From positions 1 to 21,252 of the forward strand of contig DAHWSH010000020.1 of the NCBI GenBank assembly GCA_027338645.1: a stretch of 21,252 nucleotides of DNA, in the 5' to 3' direction. The position numbers and the translations under genes were made by a program. Below are positions 1 through 8,482 of the stretch, one piece after another. The stretch is from JAJZIH01 sp021785265 (GTDB lineage: Bacteria > Pseudomonadota > Gammaproteobacteria > JAKAQQ01). Under the pieces are notes generated by a model. It saw only the letters and a list, made by a program, of their open reading frames with translations. It had not been told where the DNA came from and made no database searches. Position 1 is the first letter of the stretch. Every line of letters begins with the position of its first letter.

Positions 1-11
1 GGACCGCTCCC

Positions 12-3000
12 ATGCGTCAAGCTGGTCTCTTCGCCCTTGTGCTGTTTGCGCTCCCGATTTTCCCCCCGGCCCAGGCCGCTCCCTTGCTCCTCAGGGATCC
101 CACGCTTTCAGCCCAGCACATCGTATTTTCCTACGGCGGGATGCTCTGGCAGGTCAACCGGCACGGGGGGGTGGCTCACCCCCTGATTACCGGTCATGGG
201 AATCTTGCCCGGCCGCTTTTTTCCCCGAACGGTCGCTGGATCGCGTTCACGGCCACCTATCAGGGCAATACCGACGTCTATGTCGCACAGGCGGATGGGC
301 AGGGTGTCCGTCGTCTGACCTTTTATCCGGGACCGAACATTGCGGTCGGCTGGACCCCGAACAGCCGGGAGATCCTGTTCCGCTCCACCCGTTACAGTTC
401 GAACTACATTCCCACACTCTACCTCGTGCCGGTCACCGGAGGGCTCCCGGTGGCGCTTCCCCTGCCGACCGGGCAGGTCGGGTCCTTTTCCCCGGATGGA
501 CGGAGTCTGGCCTATGTGCCCGAGCTTCAGTGGGAACGCTTCTGGCAACACTACCAGGGCGGACAGCAGACCACGATCCGCATCGCTCGCCTCCGGAACT
601 CCTCGGTAGTCCGGATCCCGCACGGCACGGCCGAGGACCGGGATCCGCTCTGGATCGGTCACGAGATCTACTTTCTCTCGAACGCACCCGGAAACTTTAC
701 CCTCTTTTCCTACAACGTGAAGACCCGCCGGATCCGCGAGCGGCTTCCGGCCCGGAGGATGGATGTGAGTTCGATCTCGGCCGGTCCGGGCGGAATCGTG
801 CTGGATCGTTTCGGGCAGATCGGGATCTATGATCTGGCCACGGGCCGGGAACATCCGGTCCGGATCCGGCTTCAGGGCAACGTGCCGGATTTGCGAACTC
901 GCTATATCAAGGCTGCGCCCTACATCCAGGGTGACGGGATCGCGCCCGATGGGGTGCGTGCCGTTTTCACCGCCTTCGGGAAGATCCTGACGGTCCCGGC
1001 CCAGCACGGCAGCATCGAAAACCTGACCACCCGACCCGGCAGCATGGACCGCGATCCGGCCTGGTCCCCGAACGGGCGCTGGATTGCCTATTTTTCAGAC
1101 CGCACTGGATCCTATGATCTCTACATCCGGCCCGATGATGGAATCGGACCGGTCCGGCGGATCGCCCTCGGCGAACCCAATGCCTTTTTCGGACACCTTC
1201 ATTGGGCGCCCGACAGCCACCGGCTCGTGTTCAGCGACCAACGACTCAATCTCTGGACCGTCGATCTTGCCCAGAGCCATCCCGTCCCCGTCCGGATCGC
1301 GACCGACCGCTATGCCTCGCCGCTGCATGATTTTCATCCCCGGTGGTCACCGGACAGTCGCTGGATCGTCTATACGCGGCTTTTGCCGAACTACCTGCAT
1401 GCCGTGATGGTCTATTCGGTGAAAACCCATAAGACCCATGCCATCACGCACGGCGCGAGCGATTGTCTCGACCCGGTGTTCGGTGCGGGGGGACGGAATC
1501 TCTATTTCACGGAAAGTACCGATACGGCGCTGACCCAGGGCTGGCTCGACATGACGAGCCTTGACCATCCCATCCGGCGCAGCATCTACGCGGTCGTGTT
1601 GCGCCGGGGCGGGGTTTCGCCACTGCCGTTGCGGAGCGGTTTTCCGACGACCCTCAAGTCGGGGAAACCGGCAGTGAAGGCCCATCCGCCGCGGGTTCGG
1701 ATCGACTTCGCGGGACTGTCCGAACGACGGGTGGTCTTGCCCATTCCACCAGCCAACTATACGGGTCTGACGTCCGGCCGGAAGGGCGAGCTCTTCCTGG
1801 AAAAGGCTCCGCTGGTCCCGGCCTCCGAAAACCTGGGTGGTCCGCCCACCTTTTCCGTCCTCGAGTTCAACTTCGCAAACCGTCACCTGCAGACGCTCGT
1901 GGCCAAAACCCAGGTCTTCCATCTCGCATCCGATGGCCGGTTCATGCTGACCCGGTTGGGCACACACTGGCAGATTTCTTCGATCGGCCCACATCCCGTC
2001 CACCATGCGCTGGATACGGCCGCCCTTCGGGTTCGGGTCGATCCCCAGGCCTCCTGGGATGAGATGTACCGGGATGTCTGGCGGATCGAGCATGCCTATT
2101 TCTACAGCCCGATTTTCGACGGGACCCCGATCGTCACCGAGGAAAGACGTTTCGCCCGCTACCTGCCGGGTGTGGGCAGCCGCAGCGGACTGAACGATCT
2201 CTTTCGCGAGATGCTGAGCTACATCGCGGTCGGGCACATGTTTGTCTCCGGCGGACTCCACCCGAAAACCCTGCATGTGGGCGTGGGGCTGCTCGGTGCC
2301 AACTACCGCGTCCGGCATGGCCGCTACCAGATCACCCGGATCCTCCGGGGGGGCGCCTGGAATCCCACTCTCTATGCCCCCCTCGCCCAGCCCGGGCTCG
2401 GTGTCCGGGTGGGGGACTATCTCCTTGCCGTCAACGGTCATGCCCTCCGGGCCTCCGAGAATCTCTACCAGGCCTTCGAGAACCTCGCGGGGGACCATGT
2501 TCTGCTCACGGTCGGACCCCATCCGGACGATCGGGGTACCCATACCCTCACGGTCAAGACCCTGGCCAGCGAGCATGCTCTGCGCGTTGCGGCCTGGGTG
2601 GATCACAACCTCCGGGTGGTCGACCGGCTGAGCCATGGCCGGCTGGGGTACATCTATCTCCCGAATACCGGCCTCCAGGGTTTCCAGAATTTCAACCGCT
2701 ACTTTTTCTCGCAGGTCAACAAGGAAGGCCTCATCATCGACGAGCGTTTCAATACCGGGGGCTTCCTCTCGGATTACATCATCCAGTACTTGAAGCGCGG
2801 GCCGCGAAGCCTCGTCGTGACCCGCTACGGCAAGCCCTACATCGAGCCTCCGGAAGCCAATTTTGGACCCCGGGTCATGATCATCAACCGCTACTCGGGA
2901 TCCGGTGGGGATGCCCTGCCCTGGTATTTCAAGATGGAGCACCTGGGTCCGCTGGTGGGAACCCGTACCTGGGGCGGACTCGTCGGGATCGGCGGCTATC

Positions 3001-3278
3001 CGGAACTCATGGATGACGGGCACGTCACCGCCCCCCGCTGGGCGGTCGAAGGCTTGCATGGACATTTCCCGGTCGAAAATCATGGGATCCAGCCCACGGT
3101 GACGGTCTGGCAGAATCCGGCCAAGGTCCGGCTGGGCGAAGATCCCCAGCTCGACCGGGCGATCGCGATTGCGCTCCGCCTGATCCGCGAGCATCCCTTG
3201 CCCCATCCCCGCCGTGCTCCATACCGCAACTACCACCTGCATCTGCCCCGGATCCCGGCGCCACATGGAAAGGGCTGA
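12..3278 (+). CDS. Exported tricorn-type protease (S41 family)
   Basis: This 1088-residue protein has the full tricorn architecture, close to the family length of about 1070. Residues 1-22 are a signal peptide ending AQA, so it should act in the periplasm, unlike cytoplasmic archaeal tricorn. Repeated propeller blades follow (for example FSPNGRWIAF, WSPNGRWIAYFSD, WSPDSRWIVYTR), then a helical segment from about 685, a PDZ domain at about 760-845 (GLGVRVGDYLLAVNG) and the tail-protease fold. Likely catalytic residues are H742 (VGHMF), S964 (SGSGGDALPW) and E1022 (VENHG). These sit close to H746, S965 and E1023 of the Thermoplasma enzyme as I remember it. The Ser that precedes the His there is Gly741 here. 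In archaea tricorn trims peptides; a role in degrading misfolded envelope proteins here is inference. Only 11 bases lie upstream, so promoter and operon context are not visible. Confidence 0.93.
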   Translation: MRQAGLFALVLFALPIFPPAQAAPLLLRDPTLSAQHIVFSYGGMLWQVNRHGGVAHPLITGHGNLARPLFSPNGRWIAFTATYQGNTDVYVAQADGQGVRRLTFYPGPNIAVGWTPNSREILFRSTRYSSNYIPTLYLVPVTGGLPVALPLPTGQVGSFSPDGRSLAYVPELQWERFWQHYQGGQQTTIRIARLRNSSVVRIPHGTAEDRDPLWIGHEIYFLSNAPGNFTLFSYNVKTRRIRERLPARRMDVSSISAGPGGIVLDRFGQIGIYDLATGREHPVRIRLQGNVPDLRTRYIKAAPYIQGDGIAPDGVRAVFTAFGKILTVPAQHGSIENLTTRPGSMDRDPAWSPNGRWIAYFSDRTGSYDLYIRPDDGIGPVRRIALGEPNAFFGHLHWAPDSHRLVFSDQRLNLWTVDLAQSHPVPVRIATDRYASPLHDFHPRWSPDSRWIVYTRLLPNYLHAVMVYSVKTHKTHAITHGASDCLDPVFGAGGRNLYFTESTDTALTQGWLDMTSLDHPIRRSIYAVVLRRGGVSPLPLRSGFPTTLKSGKPAVKAHPPRVRIDFAGLSERRVVLPIPPANYTGLTSGRKGELFLEKAPLVPASENLGGPPTFSVLEFNFANRHLQTLVAKTQVFHLASDGRFMLTRLGTHWQISSIGPHPVHHALDTAALRVRVDPQASWDEMYRDVWRIEHAYFYSPIFDGTPIVTEERRFARYLPGVGSRSGLNDLFREMLSYIAVGHMFVSGGLHPKTLHVGVGLLGANYRVRHGRYQITRILRGGAWNPTLYAPLAQPGLGVRVGDYLLAVNGHALRASENLYQAFENLAGDHVLLTVGPHPDDRGTHTLTVKTLASEHALRVAAWVDHNLRVVDRLSHGRLGYIYLPNTGLQGFQNFNRYFFSQVNKEGLIIDERFNTGGFLSDYIIQYLKRGPRSLVVTRYGKPYIEPPEANFGPRVMIINRYSGSGGDALPWYFKMEHLGPLVGTRTWGGLVGIGGYPELMDDGHVTAPRWAVEGLHGHFPVENHGIQPTVTVWQNPAKVRLGEDPQLDRAIAIALRLIREHPLPHPRRAPYRNYHLHLPRIPAPHGKG

Positions 3279-3290
3279 TACGCACCGGGT

Positions 3291-3307
3291 GGATCCGTTC
3301 CGGATCC
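3291..3307. terminator. Intergenic hairpin between convergent genes
   Basis: A perfect 7-bp inverted repeat, GGATCCG-TTC-CGGATCC, lies in the 67-bp gap between the tricorn gene stop and the glgB stop, which converge. A second, weaker stem (GCCCTG at 3310-3315, CAGGGC at 3334-3339) follows. There is no T-tract, so a classic intrinsic terminator is not shown; a bidirectional 3'-end hairpin is plausible. The stem arms contain the GGATCC palindrome that is very frequent in this window, so the pairing may be partly a by-product of that motif. Confidence 0.4.
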
Positions 3308-3345
3308 GAGCCCTGCCATGAGAGAGATCGCCTCAGGGCGGGGAC

Positions 3346-5499
3346 TTAGGGTGGCTCCTCCAGGCCACTCCCGTCGAGGAGCAGGGCGGTCAAGGGCGGC
3401 AGGTCGATCGTTCTCTCTGTCACGGATTGCCCGGTCCTGAGGTGCGGTTGTCCCGGTCGGCTCCGGCCACCGTAGTGGATCCAGTCGCTGTTGAGGAGGA
3501 GACGGAGACTGCCGGATCCAGGCGATCGGATGGGATAATCGCAGACCGCCTGGCGACTGAAGTTGAAAATCCCGATGAGTCGGCTACCCTTCTGATCCAG
3601 GCGGGCAAAGGCAACTACGGCCGAGCCGGGAGCCGGACAGTCGATCCATTCGAAGCCTCGTTCGTCGGAATCGAGATCGTAAAGCGGCGGGTGGGCCGCG
3701 TAGAGCTGACCTAGCTTACGGTTCAGCCGGAGGATCCCGGACCCGGGGGGTTGGCCAGCCTCTTTCCAGTCGAGTCCGCCTTTGAGGTTCCACTCGCGGG
3801 AGGCGCCGAATTCGTTGCCCATAAAGCAGAGCTTTTTGCCCGGGGTGAACATCTGATAGACGAAGAAAAGGCGCAGGTTGGCCATGGCCTCTTCTGTCCG
3901 ACCTGGCATTTTGTCGATGAGGGGACCCTTCCCCTGAGTCACCTCGTCGTGGGAGAGGGGCAGGAGAAAACGTTCGGTAAAGGCGTACATCCGATTGAAG
4001 GTGAGGAGTCGTGGTCGGGTACTACGCGCGGGCGGTGTGAGACCTAGGTAGTTCACGGTATCGTGGAACCAGCCCAGGTTCCACTTCAGGGAAAAACCGA
4101 GTCCGCCTTCGTGGGCAGGGTGGGTGACTTTGGGCCAGGCCGAGGATTCCTCAGCGATCAAAAGAACACCCGTCTGGGCTTTTTCGGCCCACCCGGTGAG
4201 CATTCGAAGAAGTGAAACCGCCTCCAGGTTTTCATGGCCTCCCAGGCGGTTCGGGATCCACTCGCCGGGACCACGCGAGTAGTCCCGGTAGAGCATGGAA
4301 CTCACGGCATCGACCCGGAGTCCGTCCAGATGGAACTCCTCGAGCCAAAAGACGGCGCTCGAGAGCAGGAAACTTCGGACCTCGGGACGGCCAAAGTTGA
4401 AGATCAAGGTTCCCCAGTCGGGATGGACTCCCTCGCGCAGGTCCGCGTACTCGTAAAGGGGCGCTCCGTCGAAGCGGCTGAGTGCCCCTTCGTTATGCGG
4501 GAAATGAGCCGGGACCCAGTCGAGAATGACTCCGAGCCCGGCGTCATGACAGGCATCCACCAGGGCTCGGAAGTCGTCCGGGGTCCCATAACGAGAGGTG
4601 GGTGCGAAATAGCCGGTGGCCTGGTAGCCCCAGGATTCATCCAGGGGATGCTCCAGGATGGGCAGGAGTTCGATATGGGTGTAGCCCATCGATCGACAGT
4701 GCCGGATGAGGTCGGGTGCCACCTCCCGGTAGTTGGGCCAGCCGGCACCTGAGCCCTGTTTCCAGGAACCGAAATGCATCTCGTAGATCAAGAGCGGCTG
4801 GTGCTGCCAATCCCGCTTCTTCCGACGTTCGAGCCACGCCGCATCCTGCCAGAGGTGCTTCTGTTCCGGAATCCGGGCCTTGAGTCCCGGACGCATCTCA
4901 AACGCCCGGCCGTAGGGGTCGGCGCGCAGGAGGACTGCACCCTCGCGGGTCTTGATCGAAAACTGGTAGTCGAGATCCTCCTCCTCGAGCTCGGGAATGA
5001 AAAGCTCCCAGACTCCGCTCGTGCCGCGGGGTCGCAGGGGATGAAACTCCGGGTTCCATCCATTGAAACTGCCGACCACGCTCACCCGGATGGCGTGCGG
5101 TGCCCAAACGGAGAAGAACAGGCCCGCCGCGCCTTCATGCACCAGGCGCTGCCCGCCGAGATGATGAAAAGCGTCCACCAGGGTCCCGCCATTGAAGCGG
5201 GCCAGCAGGGCGCGATCCAGAACCGGACTGAAAAGATAGGGGTCATAACGTTCATGGTTGCCCTGACTGTCCTGCCAAAGGAGACGGTAGGGGGTGGGTA
5301 GGGGAGAGCCCTTGCGTATAAAGATCCCGTGGGCATCGACCGGTTCGAGGACGTAACGTGCAGTGGCCGTCAAAATTTGGGCGCTGGTGGCCTTCGGGAG
5401 CACCACCCGCTGGATGGCTCCTGATCCCAAACGATGCTGGCCCCGCCACTCGAAGGGATCGTGAGGGACCGTGAAGAAAGCCGCCTTCCTTTGGGGCAA
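3346..5499 (-). CDS. glgB: 1,4-alpha-glucan branching enzyme
   Basis: GlgB cuts alpha-1,4-glucan chains and rejoins the piece as an alpha-1,6 branch during cytoplasmic glycogen synthesis. The 717 residues match the usual length. An N-terminal beta domain opens with DPFEW..H (about 14-22), a CBM48 domain spans about 120-200 (VWAPHAIRVSVVGSFNGWN), and the GH13 barrel follows. Expected catalytic residues are D397 (DGLRVDAV), E450 (LLIAEESS) and the transition-state D518 (LSHDEV). The likely start is a TTG at 5499 with no clear Shine-Dalgarno sequence; it is the first start codon in an open frame that runs back into dsbD, and no better start lies before the conserved N-terminal motif. The dsbD stop is only 10 bp upstream, so translation may depend on dsbD. 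No glgA, glgC or glgX lies in the window, which is unusual because branching enzymes often sit in glycogen clusters. Confidence 0.95.
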   Translation of the reverse strand: MPQRKAAFFTVPHDPFEWRGQHRLGSGAIQRVVLPKATSAQILTATARYVLEPVDAHGIFIRKGSPLPTPYRLLWQDSQGNHERYDPYLFSPVLDRALLARFNGGTLVDAFHHLGGQRLVHEGAAGLFFSVWAPHAIRVSVVGSFNGWNPEFHPLRPRGTSGVWELFIPELEEEDLDYQFSIKTREGAVLLRADPYGRAFEMRPGLKARIPEQKHLWQDAAWLERRKKRDWQHQPLLIYEMHFGSWKQGSGAGWPNYREVAPDLIRHCRSMGYTHIELLPILEHPLDESWGYQATGYFAPTSRYGTPDDFRALVDACHDAGLGVILDWVPAHFPHNEGALSRFDGAPLYEYADLREGVHPDWGTLIFNFGRPEVRSFLLSSAVFWLEEFHLDGLRVDAVSSMLYRDYSRGPGEWIPNRLGGHENLEAVSLLRMLTGWAEKAQTGVLLIAEESSAWPKVTHPAHEGGLGFSLKWNLGWFHDTVNYLGLTPPARSTRPRLLTFNRMYAFTERFLLPLSHDEVTQGKGPLIDKMPGRTEEAMANLRLFFVYQMFTPGKKLCFMGNEFGASREWNLKGGLDWKEAGQPPGSGILRLNRKLGQLYAAHPPLYDLDSDERGFEWIDCPAPGSAVVAFARLDQKGSRLIGIFNFSRQAVCDYPIRSPGSGSLRLLLNSDWIHYGGRSRPGQPHLRTGQSVTERTIDLPPLTALLLDGSGLEEPP

Positions 5500-5509
5500 G
5501 GGGGACGAC

Positions 5510-7411
5510 TTACGAGGAGGCTCGGGATGAGTCCGCGGTAGCGACTGGTGTGGCCAGTGCCACGCGGACGTGCCTCAGGAAGCGGGCCATGCCGGTTTCG
5601 CCGATGAGCCGGTCATGGGGAGCCAGCGGACCGGGGGCCGTATAGAAAAGGAAGGTCGGGGGTCCCAGGATGTCGAAATGATGGAGGAGAAGACGGGAGT
5701 CCGGTGTATCCCGGGTGAGATCGACCCGGATGAACACGAGCCTCGGGGAGAGGGTGGCGATGGCCCGGTTCCCTTCGAGTCGCTGATCCATCAGGCGACA
5801 GGAGATGCACCACTGGGCCCAAAAGTCCACCACGGCAACCCGGTGGGTTTGACGCGCGCTGTCGAGAGCCTGGTCCAGCTGATCAAGGCTCGTGACCCGG
5901 ACCCAGCTGATCGGGTGGCTTGCCGGTCTTGAGGTGAGGTTGGCCGGCTGAAACCCGACGGAGAGAGGCTCGAGAAGGGTTGTGCTGCCGAGGCTGGCCC
6001 CCACGATCTCGATCGCACCCAAAAGGGTGAAAAGTGCGCACAGTGCCCAAAGCCAGGGGGACAATCCCGGTGTTTTTTCATGGCTTCGCCGTTCCGCCTG
6101 GTTCAGAAAACCGCCGCCGAGAAGGAGCACGAGGCCGGTCAGCGCCAGGATCCATTGCATCGGGAGGATGTCGGACAGATACCACAGGGCAAGTGCCAAA
6201 AGCAAAAAGCCGAGGAAGGTATTCACAGCCCGGAGCCACGGTCCACTTTTGGGCCAGAACCGCCCGGCGGTCAGCCCAAAGATTAAAAGGGGGATACCCA
6301 TGCCGATGCCCAGGGAAAAAAGGAGAATCCCGCCGCGCAGAATGGCTCCATGCTGGGCGATCAGGATCAGGATGGCCGCGAGCGGTGGGATCAGACAGGG
6401 TCCGACGAGGACTGCGGAGATAACGCCCATCATGGCACTGCTGGTGAGGCTGCCCGCCTGGCCTCCAGCGGATTGGTGTCGACTTACCCAATCCTGGACG
6501 ATGCTCGGCAGGCGAAGCTCGAAAAGACCGAACAGGGAAAGGGCCAACACGACGAAGAGGGCGGCCAGAAGGCCGATGACCCAAGGGGTCTCGAGGATCG
6601 TGCTGAGACTGCGCCCGATGGCTCCTGCAATCAGACCGGCTGCCGTGTAGGAGAGGGCAAGCGCGAAAACATAAACCAGGGCTCGTGGCAAAAGCGAACG
6701 AATCCGCCTCGAATCACCCCGGCTCAGTACCGTCACGATGATCGGGATCATCGGCGCCGAACAGGGAGTGAAGGTGAGGAGCACACCCATGAGCACGAAG
6801 GCAAGAATGGAGAGCCCGAGCGGTGCGCCGAGCGTGAGATGCCCCGCCTTCCGTTCCAGGTTCCCCAAGGATCCGATGAGAGTCGAATGGCCCCGAACAT
6901 GGGGTGAGGAGGGTTGAACGAAAGAAGCCGGGAGCATCAGGGTCCGATGGACCGGCGGGTAACATAAACCGGCTGCTGAACAACCCTGGTAACGGACTTT
7001 CAAGGTCAGGGCCTGGCCTTTCGTTCCGTAGACCGGCAAAGGGAGGGCCAGATGATTGAAAAACACGTGGACGATACCGAAGGTCCCGTCGTTCCGGAGT
7101 GTGGCGGGGGGAAACTGCGGTGCGCCGAGTCGCGTGTGAGGAGGGACCGTGACCTGGAAACGGAACTGGTGGCGGTAGAGGTAGTAGCCGGGCGCCAGTG
7201 TCCAGGTGAGCATCACAGTCTCGCGGTCCGGGCGGCTCGCGTTCAGGACGAAGGCCTGGTTCACCGGCAGAAAATGGTGCGATCCACGGGCCAGAAGCCG
7301 GCTCAGAATGGAGGCTTGGGCGCCAGCTGTGAGTCCCACCAGTAAAAGAGCAGTGAGCGAAAGTGCAGAGAGGAGGCGGGACAACTTGGGCGACGGATAC
7401 GGACGATCCAT
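5510..7411 (-). CDS. dsbD: Thiol:disulfide interchange protein DsbD
   Basis: DsbD carries electrons from cytoplasmic thioredoxin across the inner membrane to periplasmic partners such as DsbC and cytochrome c maturation proteins. All three parts are present. The N-terminal periplasmic alpha domain has the pair C144 and C150 (YQGCSAAGLCYPP). The membrane domain (about 198-480) has C217 (TPCSAPMIP) and C339 (VGPCLIPP). The C-terminal thioredoxin domain has WCISC (C535, C538). The start was set at the ATG at 7411 rather than an upstream TTG at 7465, because residues 1-33 then form a clean signal peptide (cut after AQA) and GAGG lies nine bases upstream. The protein is 633 residues. glgB follows after 10 bp, suggesting co-transcription, although the two functions are unrelated. 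Confidence 0.94.
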   Translation of the reverse strand: MDRPYPSPKLSRLLSALSLTALLLVGLTAGAQASILSRLLARGSHHFLPVNQAFVLNASRPDRETVMLTWTLAPGYYLYRHQFRFQVTVPPHTRLGAPQFPPATLRNDGTFGIVHVFFNHLALPLPVYGTKGQALTLKVRYQGCSAAGLCYPPVHRTLMLPASFVQPSSPHVRGHSTLIGSLGNLERKAGHLTLGAPLGLSILAFVLMGVLLTFTPCSAPMIPIIVTVLSRGDSRRIRSLLPRALVYVFALALSYTAAGLIAGAIGRSLSTILETPWVIGLLAALFVVLALSLFGLFELRLPSIVQDWVSRHQSAGGQAGSLTSSAMMGVISAVLVGPCLIPPLAAILILIAQHGAILRGGILLFSLGIGMGIPLLIFGLTAGRFWPKSGPWLRAVNTFLGFLLLALALWYLSDILPMQWILALTGLVLLLGGGFLNQAERRSHEKTPGLSPWLWALCALFTLLGAIEIVGASLGSTTLLEPLSVGFQPANLTSRPASHPISWVRVTSLDQLDQALDSARQTHRVAVVDFWAQWCISCRLMDQRLEGNRAIATLSPRLVFIRVDLTRDTPDSRLLLHHFDILGPPTFLFYTAPGPLAPHDRLIGETGMARFLRHVRVALATPVATADSSRASS

Positions 7412-7478
7412 GGAGGGCAACCTCGAAGACTCAAGGCCGGCCGTCGGGAGGGTCAGGCCGTCCAAATGAAGCGGACAC

Positions 7479-7487
7479 AGTTTAGCA
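7479..7487 (-). promoter_or_regulatory. Candidate extended -10 promoter for dsbD
   Basis: On the minus strand TGCTAAACT reads as an extended -10 (TGn followed by TAAACT), about 68 bases before the chosen dsbD ATG. No good -35 hexamer lies 16-18 bp upstream. The same TGnTAAACT pattern occurs before tyrS at 8434-8442, which lends slight support. Confidence 0.3.
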
Positions 7488-7662
7488 GAAGCTTGAGGTG
7501 GCCCTGATTTTGAAGGAATCCTTTCCGAATCCGGGGGGAACCTTCAGGTAAACGATCTCGAGGGCTCCCGTGTGCTAAAACTTAATACGCCGAACGTCTA
7601 TTCCATCGGGGTCTGAGACCGACTGCGTGTCGAGGGAAGGAGCACCGTGTCCGGCGGGCGAA

Positions 7663-7697
7663 GAACCCGGTCTCGGACATAGTCCTCGGCCGGGTTC
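7663..7697 (-). terminator. Hairpin downstream of the Spy-like gene
   Basis: An 8-bp perfect inverted repeat (GAACCCGG at 7663-7670, CCGGGTTC at 7690-7697) encloses a second stem, GGAC-TAT-GTCC. The whole is a two-tier hairpin about 30 bases past the stop of the minus-strand gene. Only a short T-rich stretch (TTCTT on the minus strand) follows, so it could be an intrinsic-like terminator or an mRNA-stabilising 3' structure. Confidence 0.45.
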
Positions 7698-7726
7698 CTC
7701 TGGGTTGACGAAACAGCAGTCCGAAA

Positions 7727-8278
7727 CTAGCGATGCATCCCGTGCATCCCGTGCATCCCGTGCATCATGTGCATCATGTGCATGCGCATCTTCTGCGCGA
7801 GTCTCTGGTAGATGGCCTGTTGCGCAGGATCCAGCACGCGATAGCCTTTGAGATGGAAGGGAATCATCACATAGCCGAGATAGGTCTCTGCCCGTCCCAC
7901 CGCCATGACATCTCCCACGAGTGCCCGGATGGAGGGATTGGGAGCCCGGGCGGCTTTCCGGTAGTTCCGGTAGGCTGCCTTGAGTTGGCGGACCCCGCGG
8001 CTCGTCTCCATCATCATCCCCATGGCCAGATGCTTCTCTTCTGCCACCTGCTGGGGGGTCAGGTGAAGTGCCGCGGTATGCATGAGATCCCAGTGCGGAC
8101 CGGGATGGAAGCGGAAGAAGATGAAGGGGAAGCCGAGCGAGTGATGCATGAAATACATCCCCCGCCTCGCCATGGTGCCCGGTCGGCCGTGCATGGCCGC
8201 CTGGGCCGGGTTGAGGCCCGCCGCAAAGGCGGCCAGAGCCATCGCCATAACGGTGGTCTTCATGATTGTTTTGAACAT
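7727..8278 (-). CDS. Spy/CpxP-like periplasmic protein with Met/His-rich tail
   Basis: This 183-residue exported protein begins with a signal peptide (MFKTIMKTTVMAMALAAF... ending AQA). The ATG at 8278 was chosen because GGAGG lies seven bases upstream and the signal peptide starts there; an upstream extension to 8365 has neither. The mature part is mostly helical and carries the LTPQQ motif and a second LDPAQQ motif, as in the LTXXQ family (Spy, CpxP, CnrX/ZraP relatives), which are periplasmic chaperones or metal sensors. The C-terminus is a run of MHM and MHG repeats ending MHGMHR, encoded by 9-bp tandem repeats, and likely binds soft metals such as Cu(I) or Ag(I) (inference). Overall similarity to Spy is weak beyond the motif. 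The gene diverges from tyrS; dsbD lies 315 bp downstream on the same strand. Confidence 0.78.
   Translation of the reverse strand: MFKTIMKTTVMAMALAAFAAGLNPAQAAMHGRPGTMARRGMYFMHHSLGFPFIFFRFHPGPHWDLMHTAALHLTPQQVAEEKHLAMGMMMETSRGVRQLKAAYRNYRKAARAPNPSIRALVGDVMAVGRAETYLGYVMIPFHLKGYRVLDPAQQAIYQRLAQKMRMHMMHMMHGMHGMHGMHR
7735..7779. repeat. 9-bp tandem repeat encoding a Met/His tail
   Basis: Five consecutive 9-bp units are visible on the plus strand: three GCATCCCGT and two GCATCATGT. On the coding (minus) strand they specify Met-His-Gly and Met-Met-His steps at the C-terminus of the Spy-like protein. The unit is a multiple of three, so gain or loss of copies would keep the frame. Confidence 0.9.
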
Positions 8279-8311
8279 CGGGAACCTCCGGAAGATGTGA
8301 CGCTTAGGGTT

Positions 8312-8340
8312 ATGTTGCGTCCTATTCAATGCCATGTCAA
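8312..8340 (-). promoter_or_regulatory. Candidate promoter for the Spy-like gene
   Basis: A perfect -35 hexamer, TTGACA, lies on the minus strand at 8340-8335, about 57 bases before the ATG. No strong -10 is found at 17 bp (CAACAT); a better A/T match (CATAAC) needs a 20-bp spacer. A long spacer could point to activator dependence, but no operator dyad was recognised. Confidence 0.35.
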
Positions 8341-8433
8341 CCGCAAGTGATTCTCGGGCCGTCATAAGAGGGGGTTTTCTTCATGTCCTCAGTTGAATCC
8401 AGCCAGGGGGATCATGAGACTCAAGCCAACCTT

Positions 8434-8442
8434 TGTTAAACT
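8434..8442 (+). promoter_or_regulatory. Candidate extended -10 promoter for tyrS
   Basis: TGTTAAACT (TGn plus TAAACT) would start transcription near 8449, about 34 bases before the chosen tyrS ATG. The -35 region is poor. If this promoter is real, the upstream alternative starts at 8393 and 8414 would be untranscribed. Confidence 0.3.
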
Positions 8443-8482
8443 GAACCTGGTCTTTTGGTCGAATCCAGGCCTCGCTTCAATT

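Larger units (their letters stand above)
7412..7726. other. Intergenic region between the Spy-like gene and dsbD (315 bp)
   Basis: No convincing coding sequence or RNA gene was found here. It contains a candidate extended -10 for dsbD (7479-7487), an 11-bp near-perfect palindrome GGTCTGAGACC (7610-7620) of unknown meaning, and a large hairpin downstream of the Spy-like gene (7663-7697). An upstream in-frame TTG for dsbD at 7465 was rejected as a start. Confidence 0.6.

Noticed and set aside
1347..3266. 639-codon minus-strand open frame opposite the tricorn gene
   Set aside because: No recognisable domain, and the opposite strand encodes a protease with intact catalytic residues; long antisense frames are expected at this G+C content.
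7412..7465. Upstream TTG start extending dsbD by 18 residues
   Set aside because: It would bury the signal peptide behind unrelated residues; the ATG at 7411 has a ribosome site and a clean signal sequence.
7735..7790. Short regular repeats as a CRISPR-like array
   Set aside because: Units are 9 bp with no spacers and lie in frame inside a coding sequence.
8393..8482. Upstream TTG/ATG starts for tyrS
   Set aside because: The extra residues do not match TyrS N-termini and would overlap the likely promoter.
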